Under the pieces are notes generated by a model. The model was given only the letters and a program-made list of their open reading frames with translations. It was not told where the DNA came from and searched no databases. From assembly GCA_017481325.1 (NCBI GenBank), contig JAFUPG010000026.1, forward strand, positions 1 through 8,496: a stretch of DNA of 8,496 bases, written 5' to 3'. Numbering within the stretch: the stretch's first letter is position 1; every line of letters begins with the position of its first letter. Position numbers and translations under genes: made by a program. Shown piece after piece: positions 1-6,225 of the stretch. The stretch comes from Oscillospiraceae bacterium. Lineage in GTDB: Bacteria > Bacillota_A > Clostridia > Oscillospirales > Oscillospiraceae.

Positions 1-8
1 GGGTAATC

Positions 9-19
9 TATAGTATACT
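9..19 (+). promoter_or_regulatory. Possible -10 boxes ahead of rimP
   Basis: Two overlapping -10-like hexamers, TATAGT (9-14) and TATACT (14-19), lie about 55-65 bases before rimP. The matching -35 region would fall outside the window, so this is only a candidate. If it is used, transcription would begin near 21-27 and the hairpin at 25-50 would lie at the very 5' end of the operon mRNA. The AT-rich stretch could equally be the 3' end of an upstream unit. Confidence 0.3.
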
Positions 20-24
20 TTACT

Positions 25-50
25 AAAGAGAGGGGTTCGCCCCTCTCTTT
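25..50 (+). terminator. Perfect 11-bp hairpin with TTCG loop before rimP
   Basis: AAAGAGAGGGG (25-35) pairs perfectly with CCCCTCTCTTT (40-50) around a TTCG loop, and TTTCTTC follows. The A-start and T-end make it resemble an intrinsic terminator for whatever lies upstream. The T-tract is short and interrupted, so it could instead be a 5' leader hairpin of the rimP operon. It ends 14 bases before the rimP ribosome binding site (64-69). Confidence 0.6.
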
Positions 51-73
51 CTTCATGAGATACGAGGTGTGTT

Positions 74-526
74 ATGAAAATTACCGAACAGGTTTGGGCT
101 TTTTCCGAGCCCCTGGTCAAGGAATGCGGCTGCAGCCTCTGGGATGTGGAATACGTCCGGGAGGGCGGCGAGTGGTTCCTCCGCCTTTACATTGACAAGG
201 AGGGCGGCGTGGACATCAACGACTGCGAAGCAGTCTCCCGTGCGGTGGACCCCGTGCTGGACGAGAAGGACCCCATCCCCGAGAGCTACCGTTTTGAGGT
301 CTGCTCCGCCGGGCTGGAGCGTGTGCTGAAGCGCCCCGGAGATTTTGAGCAGTTTATGGGCGCTGCGGTGCTGGTGAAGCTCTACCGTCCCAAGGAGGGC
401 CGCAAGGAATTCGCCGGCAATCTGGCCGGTTATGAACAGGGCGATGTGATCATCACCGAGGGCAGCCGGGAGCTGCGCTTTGAAAAGGCCGAGGTCGCTC
501 TGGTTCGCCTGCGTGTGGAATTTTAA
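74..526 (+). CDS. rimP: Ribosome maturation factor RimP
   Basis: RimP assists late maturation of the 30S subunit in the cytoplasm, where the family acts around assembly of S12 and the central pseudoknot. The 150-residue protein has the usual family length. An N-terminal alpha/beta domain (about 1-80) contains DVEYVREGGEWFLRLYID (24-41) and ends in CSAGLERVLKR (77-87), the counterpart of the family's SSPGLDRPL motif. A C-terminal SH3-like domain follows (about 92-150). The start ATG at 74 has GAGGTG at 64-69, four bases upstream. It is the first gene of the cluster, 27 bases before nusA, the usual rimP-nusA pairing. Identification rests on motifs, length and position directly ahead of nusA. 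No damage is visible. Confidence 0.95.
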   Translation: MKITEQVWAFSEPLVKECGCSLWDVEYVREGGEWFLRLYIDKEGGVDINDCEAVSRAVDPVLDEKDPIPESYRFEVCSAGLERVLKRPGDFEQFMGAAVLVKLYRPKEGRKEFAGNLAGYEQGDVIITEGSRELRFEKAEVALVRLRVEF

Positions 527-553
527 GACATATATTTATATAAGGAGTTAATT

Positions 554-1618
554 ATGATGAACACTGAGATCTTTGCCGCTCTGCGCCAGCTGGAGAAGGA
601 GCGTGGCATCCCCGTGCAGTATATGGTCGACCGCATCACCCAGGCGCTGGTGGCCGCTTATAAGAAGGACAAGGACGGCTACACCGACAATGTCTGCGTG
701 GAGCTGAACGAGAAGACCATGCGTATGTACGCCCAGAAGGAAGTTGTGGACGAGGTCATCTCCCCCGCCACCGAGATCACCCTGGACGCCGCCAAGAAGA
801 TCAGCAAGAAGGCACAGATCGGTGACCTGGTGGACGTAGAGATCCAGACCAAGGCCTTCGGCCGCATCGCCGCCCAGACCGCCAAGCAGGTCATTATTCA
901 GGGCATCCGTGAGGCAGAGCGTGGCATGGTATTTGAGAACTTCTCCTCCAAGGAGCATGAGATCCTCACCGGTACTGTCCTGCGCATGGAACCCTCCGGG
1001 GATATTACCGTCCGCATCGGCCAGGGTACCGACAAGACCGACGCCCTCCTGCCCGTTGGCGAGCAGGTAAAGACCGAGCATTTCACCGAGGGCGACATGA
1101 TCCGTGTGTACGTGCTGGAGGTTCGCCGCAACAACCGTGGCCCGCAGGTTCACGTCTCCCGTACCCATCCGGCGCTGGTCAAGCGCCTGTTCGAGCTGGA
1201 AGTGCCCGAGATCGAGTCCGGCGCTGTGGAGATCTGCTCCATTGCCCGTGAGCCCGGTTCCCGTACCAAGCTGGCCGTCCGTGCCACCGAGGAGAACATC
1301 GATCCCGTGGGTGCCTGCGTAGGCGCTCGTGGCGCCAGAGTGGGCGCTGTGGTAGAGGAGCTCCAGGGCGAGAAGATGGATATCGTGGTCTTCTCCGAGG
1401 ATATCTGCCAGTTTGTGGCCTCTGCTCTGTCCCCCGCAGATGTGATCTCTGTGACCCAGCTCACCGGCCCGAAGGCCTGCCGTGTGATCGTACCCGACGA
1501 CCAGCTGTCCCTTGCCATCGGCAAGGAGGGTCAGAATGCCCGTCTGGCCGCCCGTCTCACCGGCTGCAAGATCGACATCAAGCCCGCTTCCCAGGCCGAA
1601 GAGGCTGTAGAAGAATAA
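554..1618 (+). CDS. nusA: Transcription termination/antitermination factor NusA
   Basis: NusA binds RNA polymerase and nascent RNA and modulates pausing, intrinsic termination and antitermination. Domains in the 354-residue product are: the N-terminal polymerase-binding domain (about 1-130, beginning MMNTEIFAALRQLEKERG); an S1 domain (about 135-202, with LTGTVLRMEPSGDITVRIG); KH1 (about 205-282, GARG loop at 257-260); and KH2 (about 285-345, IGKEGQNARLAARLTGCKID, GKEG loop at 323-326). There is no acidic C-terminal repeat region, as is normal for Gram-positive NusA. AAGGAG at 542-547 gives a 6-base spacer to ATG 554 and 9 bases to the in-frame ATG at 557, so either could be used. Codon use is strongly biased (AAG, GAG, CTG, CGT), consistent with high expression. 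In B. subtilis and other bacteria NusA can feed back on its own operon; no such site is evident here. Confidence 0.98.
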   Translation: MMNTEIFAALRQLEKERGIPVQYMVDRITQALVAAYKKDKDGYTDNVCVELNEKTMRMYAQKEVVDEVISPATEITLDAAKKISKKAQIGDLVDVEIQTKAFGRIAAQTAKQVIIQGIREAERGMVFENFSSKEHEILTGTVLRMEPSGDITVRIGQGTDKTDALLPVGEQVKTEHFTEGDMIRVYVLEVRRNNRGPQVHVSRTHPALVKRLFELEVPEIESGAVEICSIAREPGSRTKLAVRATEENIDPVGACVGARGARVGAVVEELQGEKMDIVVFSEDICQFVASALSPADVISVTQLTGPKACRVIVPDDQLSLAIGKEGQNARLAARLTGCKIDIKPASQAEEAVEE

Positions 1619-1626
1619 ATCAGGAA

Positions 1627-1663
1627 TGCAGCGAAAGCTGCAAATCATGCCGAAGGCAATTCA
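1627..1663 (-). repeat. Family 1 repeat: single 37-bp double-hairpin unit
   Basis: Read on the - strand, this is a 16-nt module (TGAATTGCCTTCGGCA) followed by a 21-nt module (TGATTTGCAGC-TTTC-GCTGCA). On the + strand the structures are TGCAGC-GAAA-GCTGCA (1627-1642) and TGCC-GAA-GGCA (1648-1658). Neither is followed by a T-run, so they are not terminators. It begins 8 bases after the nusA stop. The same modules occur in the opposite orientation, twice in tandem, at 4733-4806 after infB. Function is unknown; it could be a small mobile repeat or an mRNA processing/stability hairpin between nusA and ylxR. Confidence 0.8.
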
Positions 1664-1673
1664 TTATTTTGTT

Positions 1674-1680
1674 AAGGGGG
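1674..1680 (+). promoter_or_regulatory. Ribosome binding site fixing the ylxR start
   Basis: AAGGGGG lies 9 bases before ATG 1690. It overlaps codons that would belong to a longer TTG-initiated reading (1669), which argues for the ATG as the real start. Confidence 0.7.
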
Positions 1681-1689
1681 TCAGCGACC

Positions 1690-1965
1690 ATGCCCAAGAA
1701 AATTCCCCTGCGCCAGTGTCTGGGCTGCCGGGAAATGAAACCGAAAAAAGAACTGTTGCGTGTGGTGCGTTCCAAAGAGGGCGAAATCTCTCTGGATCTG
1801 CGTGGCAAGGCCTCCGGCCGGGGTGCCTATGTCTGCCCCAACACCGACTGCCTGAAAAAGGCCATCAAGTCAAAGGCGCTGTCCCGTGCCTTTGACACCC
1901 AAATACCTCAGGAGATCTATGATGCTCTGCTGAGTCAAATGGAGGCGGAGCATGGAACAGAATAA
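1690..1965 (+). CDS. rnpM: YlxR/RnpM family RNA-binding protein (DUF448)
   Basis: This small basic protein of 91 residues belongs to the YlxR (DUF448) family, encoded between nusA and infB in many bacteria. In B. subtilis the member has been named RnpM because it binds RNase P RNA and modulates RNase P; applying that role here is inference. Family hallmarks are visible: RQCLGCREMKPKKELLRVVR (8-27) with the C10-x2-C13 pair, and GRGAYVCPNTDCLKKA (43-58) with C49 and C54. Length matches the family. ATG 1690 is preceded by AAGGGGG; the in-frame TTG at 1669 would add seven non-family residues. The last 14 bases overlap ylxQ, so the two are probably translationally coupled. A family 1 repeat separates it from nusA. 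Confidence 0.92.
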   Translation: MPKKIPLRQCLGCREMKPKKELLRVVRSKEGEISLDLRGKASGRGAYVCPNTDCLKKAIKSKALSRAFDTQIPQEIYDALLSQMEAEHGTE

Positions 1966-2371
1966 AACCTTAGGACTCCTTTCCATCTCCCGTAAGGGCG
2001 GCAATGTCGTCTACGGCGAGGAGACGGTGGGAGCGGTAACGAGAGCAGGCAGAGGCCGTCTGGTGATTTTGGCCAGCGATGCCGGCGGACACACCCTGCG
2101 CAGAGCCAAGAGCTTTGTGGCAGGCACGCCCCAGCCTCTGATCACCCTCTCCTTCACCAAGGATGAGCTGGGAACAGCTCTGGGAACAACCAGCTGTGCC
2201 ATTTGTGCCATTACGGATGTCCGTCTGGCACAGGCCGTCGTCAAAACCCTGGGCGACGAGGAAAAATATGCACAGCTTTTGCAGGACTTGGATGTGCGTG
2301 TCCAGCGGGTGGAAAAACGCCGTGCTGAGGAAAAGGCGCATCGCTACAATGTCCGTCACGGGAAAAAGTAA
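1952..2371 (+). CDS. ylxQ: YlxQ: L7Ae/L30e-type RNA-binding protein
   Basis: A 139-residue member of the L7Ae/L30e/S12e/Gadd45 fold, in the standard ylxQ position between ylxR and infB. Bacterial homologues (YlxQ, YbxF) bind kink-turn RNA in vitro; the cellular target is uncertain. The core (about 1-105) shows the family pattern: LGLLSISRKGGNVVYGEETV (8-27), RGRLVILASDAGG (34-46), RRAKSF (50-55) and a hydrophobic C-terminal core including CAICAITD (82-89). Beyond this is a charged, Arg/Lys-rich tail (about 110-139, ending RYNVRHGKK), which makes it longer than the roughly 100-residue B. subtilis protein. The start ATG 1952 lies inside the end of ylxR, with GGAGG at 1941-1945 and a 6-base spacer. 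It ends 15 bases before infB. Confidence 0.9.
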   Translation: MEQNKTLGLLSISRKGGNVVYGEETVGAVTRAGRGRLVILASDAGGHTLRRAKSFVAGTPQPLITLSFTKDELGTALGTTSCAICAITDVRLAQAVVKTLGDEEKYAQLLQDLDVRVQRVEKRRAEEKAHRYNVRHGKK

Positions 2372-2386
2372 CACGGAGGTGGCTAT

Positions 2387-4729
2387 ATGAGTTTAGTGAA
2401 GTATCGAATCAAGGAAGTGGCCGCAGATTTCGGCATGACCCCCAAGGCGATCATGGAGATCATGGGTCTGTATTATGAGAAGCCCAAGAGCAATTCTCTG
2501 GTGCTCACCGAGGAGCAGCTGAATGTGATTTTTGACCACATCACCCAGAAGAATCAGATCGAGTCCATTGCCCAGGTCTTTGCCACGGCACCGGCTCTCA
2601 AGGCTGAAGCAGGAAAAGAAGCGCCCAAGGCTCCCGAGGCCAAGGCAGTAGCGCCCAAGGCTCCCGAAGCCAAGGCAGAGGCCGGAAAAGAAGCCCCCAA
2701 GGCGCCCGAGGCCAAGCCCGAGAAGCCCAAGGAGGAGCAGCGCAAGCGGGAACGCCGTGTGGTTGACACCAAGGCGGTCACCGTCAATGCCGACCGTTTT
2801 GACGACCGTGTGGATGCCCTGGTATCCGAGCGTGTGCAGAACTATGCCGGCGGCAAGCAGAAGATCGTCAACAAGAATAAGCAGAAGGACAAGGGCAAGA
2901 AGGTCGGCCCCGGCAACAAGCGCCGCAACGAGGAGCAGGAGAAGATGCGCCGTCTCCAGCTGGAGATCGCCAAGAAGACCCCCCTCACCGTGAAGATCCC
3001 CGACGAGATCACCGTAGGCGAGCTGGCCTCCCGTATGAAGAAGACCGCCACCGAGGTCATCAAGGTTCTCATGAAGAACGGTGTCTTCGCCTCCATCAAC
3101 CAGAACATCGACTACGATACCGCTGAGTTCGTAGCCACCGAGCTGGGCTGCCGTGTGGAGAAGGAAGTCATTGTCACCATCGAAGAGCGCCTCATTGACG
3201 ACCATCAGGATACCGCCGAGGAGCTGGTGGGCAGAAGCCCCGTTGTGGTCGTCATGGGTCACGTTGACCATGGCAAGACCAGCCTGCTGGACGCTGTCCG
3301 TAAGACCAACGTTGTCTCCGGCGAGGCCGGTGGCATCACCCAGCACATCGGCGCTTATACCGTCCAGATCAATGGAAACCCCATGACCTTCCTGGATACC
3401 CCCGGCCATGCTGCCTTTACCTCCATGCGTGCCCGTGGCGCTATGTGTACCGACATCGCCATTCTGGTGGTTGCTGCCGATGACGGCATCATGCCCCAGA
3501 CCATTGAGGCCATTAACCATGCCCGTGCTGCCAAGATCCCCATCATCGTTGCCGTCAACAAGATGGATAAGCCCGGCGCCAACCCCGACCGCATTCTGAC
3601 CCAGCTCACCGAGCATGAGCTGGTGCCCTCCGAGTGGGGCGGCGATACGGAAGTCTGCCGCATCTCTGCCAAGACCGGCATGGGCATCGACGACCTGCTG
3701 GAGACCGTCATTATGACCGCCGAGCTCTCCGAGCTGAAGGCCAATCCCAACCGTGCCGCCAAGGGTACGGTCATCGAGGCCCGTCTGGATAAGAACCGTG
3801 GCCCCATCGCCACCCTGCTGGTGCAGAACGGCACCCTCCACAAGGGCGACCTGATCATCGCCGGTACCGCCGTAGGCCGTGTCCGTGTGATGACCGACGA
3901 TAAGGGCAGAACCATTACCGATGCCGGCCCCTCCATCCCCGTGGAGATCACCGGCCTGGCCGAGACTCCCTCTCCCGGCGATGAGTTCAACGCCGTTGCC
4001 GACGAGCGCATGGCACGTCAGCTGGTGGAGCAGCGCAAGCAGGCCGAGACGGACGCTCTTGCCAAGCTCAACAACAAGGTCACTCTGGATAACCTCTTTG
4101 CCAAGATGCAGGAGGGCGAGATGAAGGAGCTGAACCTGATCGTCAAGGCAGACGTTCAGGGCTCTGCCGAGGCCATCAAGGCCAATCTGGAAAAGATCAG
4201 CAACGACGAGGTTCGTGTCCGTGTGATCCATGCCGCCGTCGGCGCTATCAACGAGTCCGATATCCTGCTGGCCTCCACCGCCAATGCCATTATCGTTGGC
4301 TTCAACGTCCGTCCCGATGCCGCAGCCGCCGCCTCTGCCCAGCGCAGCAAGGTGGATATGCGGATGTACCGTGTCATTTATGACGCCATCGAGGAGATCG
4401 AGACCGCCATGAAGGGCATGCTGGCACCCAAGTTCCGTGAGGCTATTCTGGGTCACGCCGAGGTGCGTATGACCTATAAGGTCTCTGCCATCGGCACCAT
4501 CGCCGGCTGCTACGTCAAGGACGGCAAGGTCACCCGTGATGCCCAGGTTCGTGTGCTCCGTGACAACATCGTCATCTACGAGGGCAACGTGGGCTCCCTG
4601 CAGAGATTTAAGGACTCCGTGAAGGAGGTCGCCTCCAACTACGAGTGCGGCATGTCCATCGAGAAGTTCAACGACATCAAGGAAGGCGACATCTTCGAGT
4701 GCTTCGTCATGGAGGAGATCCCAAGATAA
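2387..4729 (+). CDS. infB: Translation initiation factor IF-2
   Basis: IF-2 is the GTPase that recruits formyl-Met-tRNA to the 30S subunit and promotes joining of the 50S. The 780-residue product has an N-terminal IF2N-like domain (about 1-55), a low-complexity Ala/Pro/Lys/Glu linker (about 70-190) and a second IF2N domain (about 198-250). The GTPase domain follows: G1 GHVDHGKT (291-298), switch [10 protein letters not shown] (315-323), G3 DTPGH (337-341), G4 NKMD (391-394) and G5 SAK (427-429). Domains II, III and IV run to the C-terminus; domain IV, which binds fMet-tRNA, includes [21 protein letters not shown] (703-723). All key residues are intact. The start ATG 2387 has GGAGGT (2375-2380) with a 6-base spacer. 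The linker contains an internal peptide repeat. Codon bias is strong, like nusA. The stop is followed after 3 bases by family 1 repeats. Confidence 0.99.
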   Translation: MSLVKYRIKEVAADFGMTPKAIMEIMGLYYEKPKSNSLVLTEEQLNVIFDHITQKNQIESIAQVFATAPALKAEAGKEAPKAPEAKAVAPKAPEAKAEAGKEAPKAPEAKPEKPKEEQRKRERRVVDTKAVTVNADRFDDRVDALVSERVQNYAGGKQKIVNKNKQKDKGKKVGPGNKRRNEEQEKMRRLQLEIAKKTPLTVKIPDEITVGELASRMKKTATEVIKVLMKNGVFASINQNIDYDTAEFVATELGCRVEKEVIVTIEERLIDDHQDTAEELVGRSPVVVVMGHVDHGKTSLLDAVRKTNVVSGEAGGITQHIGAYTVQINGNPMTFLDTPGHAAFTSMRARGAMCTDIAILVVAADDGIMPQTIEAINHARAAKIPIIVAVNKMDKPGANPDRILTQLTEHELVPSEWGGDTEVCRISAKTGMGIDDLLETVIMTAELSELKANPNRAAKGTVIEARLDKNRGPIATLLVQNGTLHKGDLIIAGTAVGRVRVMTDDKGRTITDAGPSIPVEITGLAETPSPGDEFNAVADERMARQLVEQRKQAETDALAKLNNKVTLDNLFAKMQEGEMKELNLIVKADVQGSAEAIKANLEKISNDEVRVRVIHAAVGAINESDILLASTANAIIVGFNVRPDAAAAASAQRSKVDMRMYRVIYDAIEEIETAMKGMLAPKFREAILGHAEVRMTYKVSAIGTIAGCYVKDGKVTRDAQVRVLRDNIVIYEGNVGSLQRFKDSVKEVASNYECGMSIEKFNDIKEGDIFECFVMEEIPR
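2603..2716 (+). repeat. Peptide repeat in the IF-2 linker (residues 73-110)
   Basis: The 14-residue block [14 protein letters not shown] occurs twice (residues 73-86 and 97-110). A shorter, related 10-residue block [10 protein letters not shown] (87-96) lies between them. Codons differ at several synonymous positions between copies (for example GCT/GCA, GCG/GCC), so the duplication is not very recent or has been smoothed at protein level. Such flexible, length-variable linkers are typical of IF-2 N-termini. Confidence 0.85.
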
Positions 4730-4732
4730 AAA

Positions 4733-4806
4733 TGAATTGCCTTCGGCATGAATTGCGGTTTTCACCGCATGAATTGGCTTCGCCATGATTTGCGGCTTTC
4801 GCTGCG
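4733..4806 (+). repeat. Family 1 repeat: two tandem 37-bp double-hairpin units
   Basis: Four hairpin modules follow the infB stop with lengths 16, 21, 16 and 21: 4733-4748 (TGCC-TTC-GGCA), 4749-4769 (TGCGGT-TTTC-ACCGCA), 4770-4785 (TGGC-TTC-GCCA) and 4786-4806 (GCGGC-TTTC-GCTGC). Each module begins TGAATT or TGATTT. The stem TGCC/GGCA in one copy is TGGC/GCCA in the other, and GCGGT/ACCGC becomes GCGGC/GCTGC, so paired bases change together. The inverted single copy is at 1627-1663. There is no T-run after any stem. Confidence 0.85.
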
Positions 4807-4811
4807 TATAG

Positions 4812-4872
4812 TTCAAAATCCATGGGCGTAGCCCATACCTCAGCTATTCACTATTCACTATTCGTTATTAGC
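4812..4872 (-). repeat. Family 2 repeat: heptamer array plus hairpin, copy A
   Basis: Read on the - strand, five 7-nt units (GCTAATA, ACGAATA, GTGAATA, GTGAATA, GCTGAGG) occupy 4872 down to 4838. They are followed by T, the hairpin ATGGGC-TAC-GCCCAT (4836-4822), and then GGATTTTGAA (4821-4812). Copies B (8140-8198) and C (8240-8298) have the same architecture with a different stem, GTGCC/GGCAC. On the + strand the array reads as CTATTCA-type repeats. It lies directly between the family 1 repeats and the infB-rbfA terminator. Function is unknown. Confidence 0.8.
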
Positions 4873-4873
4873 T

Positions 4874-4910
4874 AAAAAAGCGGGAGGGGCAGAGCCGCTC
4901 CCGTTTTTTT
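4874..4910 (+). terminator. Strong intrinsic terminator between infB and rbfA
   Basis: CGGGAG (4881-4886) pairs with CTCCCG (4898-4903). After one G-G mismatch, GGC (4888-4890) pairs with GCC (4894-4896) around an AGA loop. Six A's precede the stem (4874-4879) and seven T's follow (4904-4910), so it could work in both directions. It ends only 18 bases before the rbfA ATG, leaving no room for a promoter downstream of it. rbfA expression must therefore rely on read-through, or on a start site upstream of or within the terminator. Confidence 0.85.
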
Positions 4911-4928
4911 CAAGAAGGAGGAATACCA

Positions 4929-5303
4929 ATGGCATCCAACCGTATTGGACGCATCAATGAAGAGATCCAGCGGGAGCTTTCGGAGCTGCTGCGTGAGGTC
5001 AAGGATCCCCGTGTCCACAAGACCCTGCTGTCTTTGACCCGTGTGGAGACCACCCCCGACCTGCGCTACTGCAAGGTCTATGTGTCTCTGCTGGATAAGG
5101 AATATACCAAGGAGACCCTGGCCGGTCTCAAATCCTGCAGCGGCTACCTGCGCCGGGAGCTGGGCAGAAGCCTGAACCTGCGCTACACCCCGGAGCTGCA
5201 GTGGCAGGCCGACGACTCCATCACACACGGCGCCCACATTCTGGATATCCTCTCCAAGCTGGATATCCCGGAGGATGACGATGAAGCAGCGGAGTCTGTC
5301 TGA
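4929..5303 (+). CDS. rbfA: 30S ribosome-binding factor RbfA
   Basis: RbfA binds the immature 30S subunit near the 5' end of 16S rRNA and helps its final maturation; it is important for cold adaptation in several bacteria. The 124-residue product is a single KH-like (type II) domain of normal size. Family features are the N-terminal RIGRINEEIQRELSELLREVKDPRV (5-29), VYVSLLD (50-56), the helix-kink-helix LKSCSGYLRRELG (67-79) and LRYTPELQWQADDSITHG (84-101). The start ATG 4929 has AAGGAGG (4915-4921) with a 7-base spacer, a very strong site placed immediately after the terminator. The last 23 bases overlap the next gene. It usually follows infB, as here, though the 199-bp gap full of repeats is unusual for a core operon. 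Confidence 0.96.
   Translation: MASNRIGRINEEIQRELSELLREVKDPRVHKTLLSLTRVETTPDLRYCKVYVSLLDKEYTKETLAGLKSCSGYLRRELGRSLNLRYTPELQWQADDSITHGAHILDILSKLDIPEDDDEAAESV
5270..5274 (+). promoter_or_regulatory. Ribosome binding site deciding the nrnA start
   Basis: GGAGG directly abuts ATG 5275 (no spacer) but stands 6 bases from ATG 5281. The second ATG is therefore the likely initiation codon. The site lies within the rbfA coding sequence, favouring translational coupling. Confidence 0.7.
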
Positions 5304-6225
5304 GATCGCCCTTTGGCTGCAGGAACGGGATGATTTTACCATCCTGACCCACCGCCGCCCCGATGGAGATACCATCGGCTGCGCTGCTGCCCTGTGCCGT
5401 GGCCTGCGGCAGCTGGGCAAAACCGCTTCTGTTCTGGAAAATCCCCAGTTTACGGAGAAATACCGCCCCTATCTCCAAGGGCTTACTGCACAGCAGCTGA
5501 GCGGCCATATGATCAGCGTGGATGTGGCAGCGGAGACCATGTTCCTGTTGGGCTACGAGGGGCAGCCCATCGAGCTGCTCATCGACCACCACGGCAGCAA
5601 CACCGGCTTTGCCGCTGAGGGCTATGTGGATGCCTCTGCCGCCGCCTGCGGCGAGATCATCCTGGAGCTGCTGCAGCTGCTGGGTGTTTCGCCCGATGCC
5701 AAAATCGCCGAGGCCATCTATCTGGCGGTCTCCACCGATACGGGCTGCTTCCGCTACAGCAATGTCACCGCCAACACCCTCCGTACCGCCGCCATCTGCA
5801 AGGATTGGGGTGCGGACACCTTCTCCATCAACCGTGTCATGTTCATGACCAAGCGCATGGCAAGGCTGCAGTTAGAGGCGCAACTGACCCAAAATACGGA
5901 ATTTTTCGCCAAGGGAAAGGTGGCCATCAGCGCCATTACCGATGAGATGCGCCGGGATCTGGGCATCACCGAGGATGACATCGACGACATTTCCGGCTTC
6001 TGCCGTGAAATTGCCGGTGTGGAGATCGGCGTGATGCTGCGCCGTGAGCCTGAGGGAGCAAAACTCTCCGTCCGTACCTCTCCCAATTATGATGCCTGCG
6101 CCATTTGCGCCCTTCTGGGGGGCGGCGGCCACAAGGCAGCGGCCGGAGCCACGGTGAAAGGCACTTTAGAGGAGGCCAAGGCCGCTGTGCTGAAGGCCAT
6201 CGAGAGCTGCGGGGTAACGCTGTAA
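5281..6225 (+). CDS. nrnA: DHH-family phosphoesterase, NrnA-type oligoribonuclease/pAp phosphatase
   Basis: NrnA-type enzymes degrade very short RNA oligonucleotides and, in several members, dephosphorylate 3'-phosphoadenosine 5'-phosphate (pAp). They use two Mn ions and act in the cytoplasm. The 314-residue product matches the length of B. subtilis NrnA. Metal-binding motifs are complete: ILTHRRPDGDTIG (21-33; H24, D28, D30), SVDVAA (79-84; D81), LIDHHGSN (100-107; the DHH triad) and VSTDTGCFRYSN (150-161; D153). The C-terminal DHHA1 domain carries the substrate-binding GGGGHKAAAG (280-289). The start is set at ATG 5281 because GGAGG (5270-5274) has a proper 6-base spacer there. The gene overlaps rbfA by 23 bases and shares one base with truB. 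Its position between rbfA and truB is common in Bacillota. The exact substrate preference cannot be read from sequence. Confidence 0.93.
   Translation: MKQRSLSEIALWLQERDDFTILTHRRPDGDTIGCAAALCRGLRQLGKTASVLENPQFTEKYRPYLQGLTAQQLSGHMISVDVAAETMFLLGYEGQPIELLIDHHGSNTGFAAEGYVDASAAACGEIILELLQLLGVSPDAKIAEAIYLAVSTDTGCFRYSNVTANTLRTAAICKDWGADTFSINRVMFMTKRMARLQLEAQLTQNTEFFAKGKVAISAITDEMRRDLGITEDDIDDISGFCREIAGVEIGVMLRREPEGAKLSVRTSPNYDACAICALLGGGGHKAAAGATVKGTLEEAKAAVLKAIESCGVTL

Noticed and set aside
548..1648. A 366-residue open frame on the - strand over nusA
   Set aside because: Same codon-bias shadow; Gly/Leu/His/Asp-rich translation without any recognisable motif.
4733..4806. Family 1 hairpins as intrinsic terminators
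   Set aside because: Stems are 4-6 bp and no T-run follows any of them; the real terminator is at 4874-4910.
2393..4816. An 807-residue open frame on the - strand covering all of infB
   Set aside because: It mirrors infB, whose biased GC-rich codons rarely give reverse stops. The translation is low-complexity Gly/Leu/Asp/His with no domain, and no ribosome binding site supports it.
5275..5280. Earlier ATG for nrnA
   Set aside because: GGAGG abuts it with no spacer, whereas ATG 5281 has a 6-base spacer.
6105..6224. Upstream extension of truB by 40 residues
   Set aside because: It lies inside nrnA in another frame, is Gly/Arg-rich and unlike TruB N-termini. ATG 6225 begins the family sequence and is coupled by TAATG.
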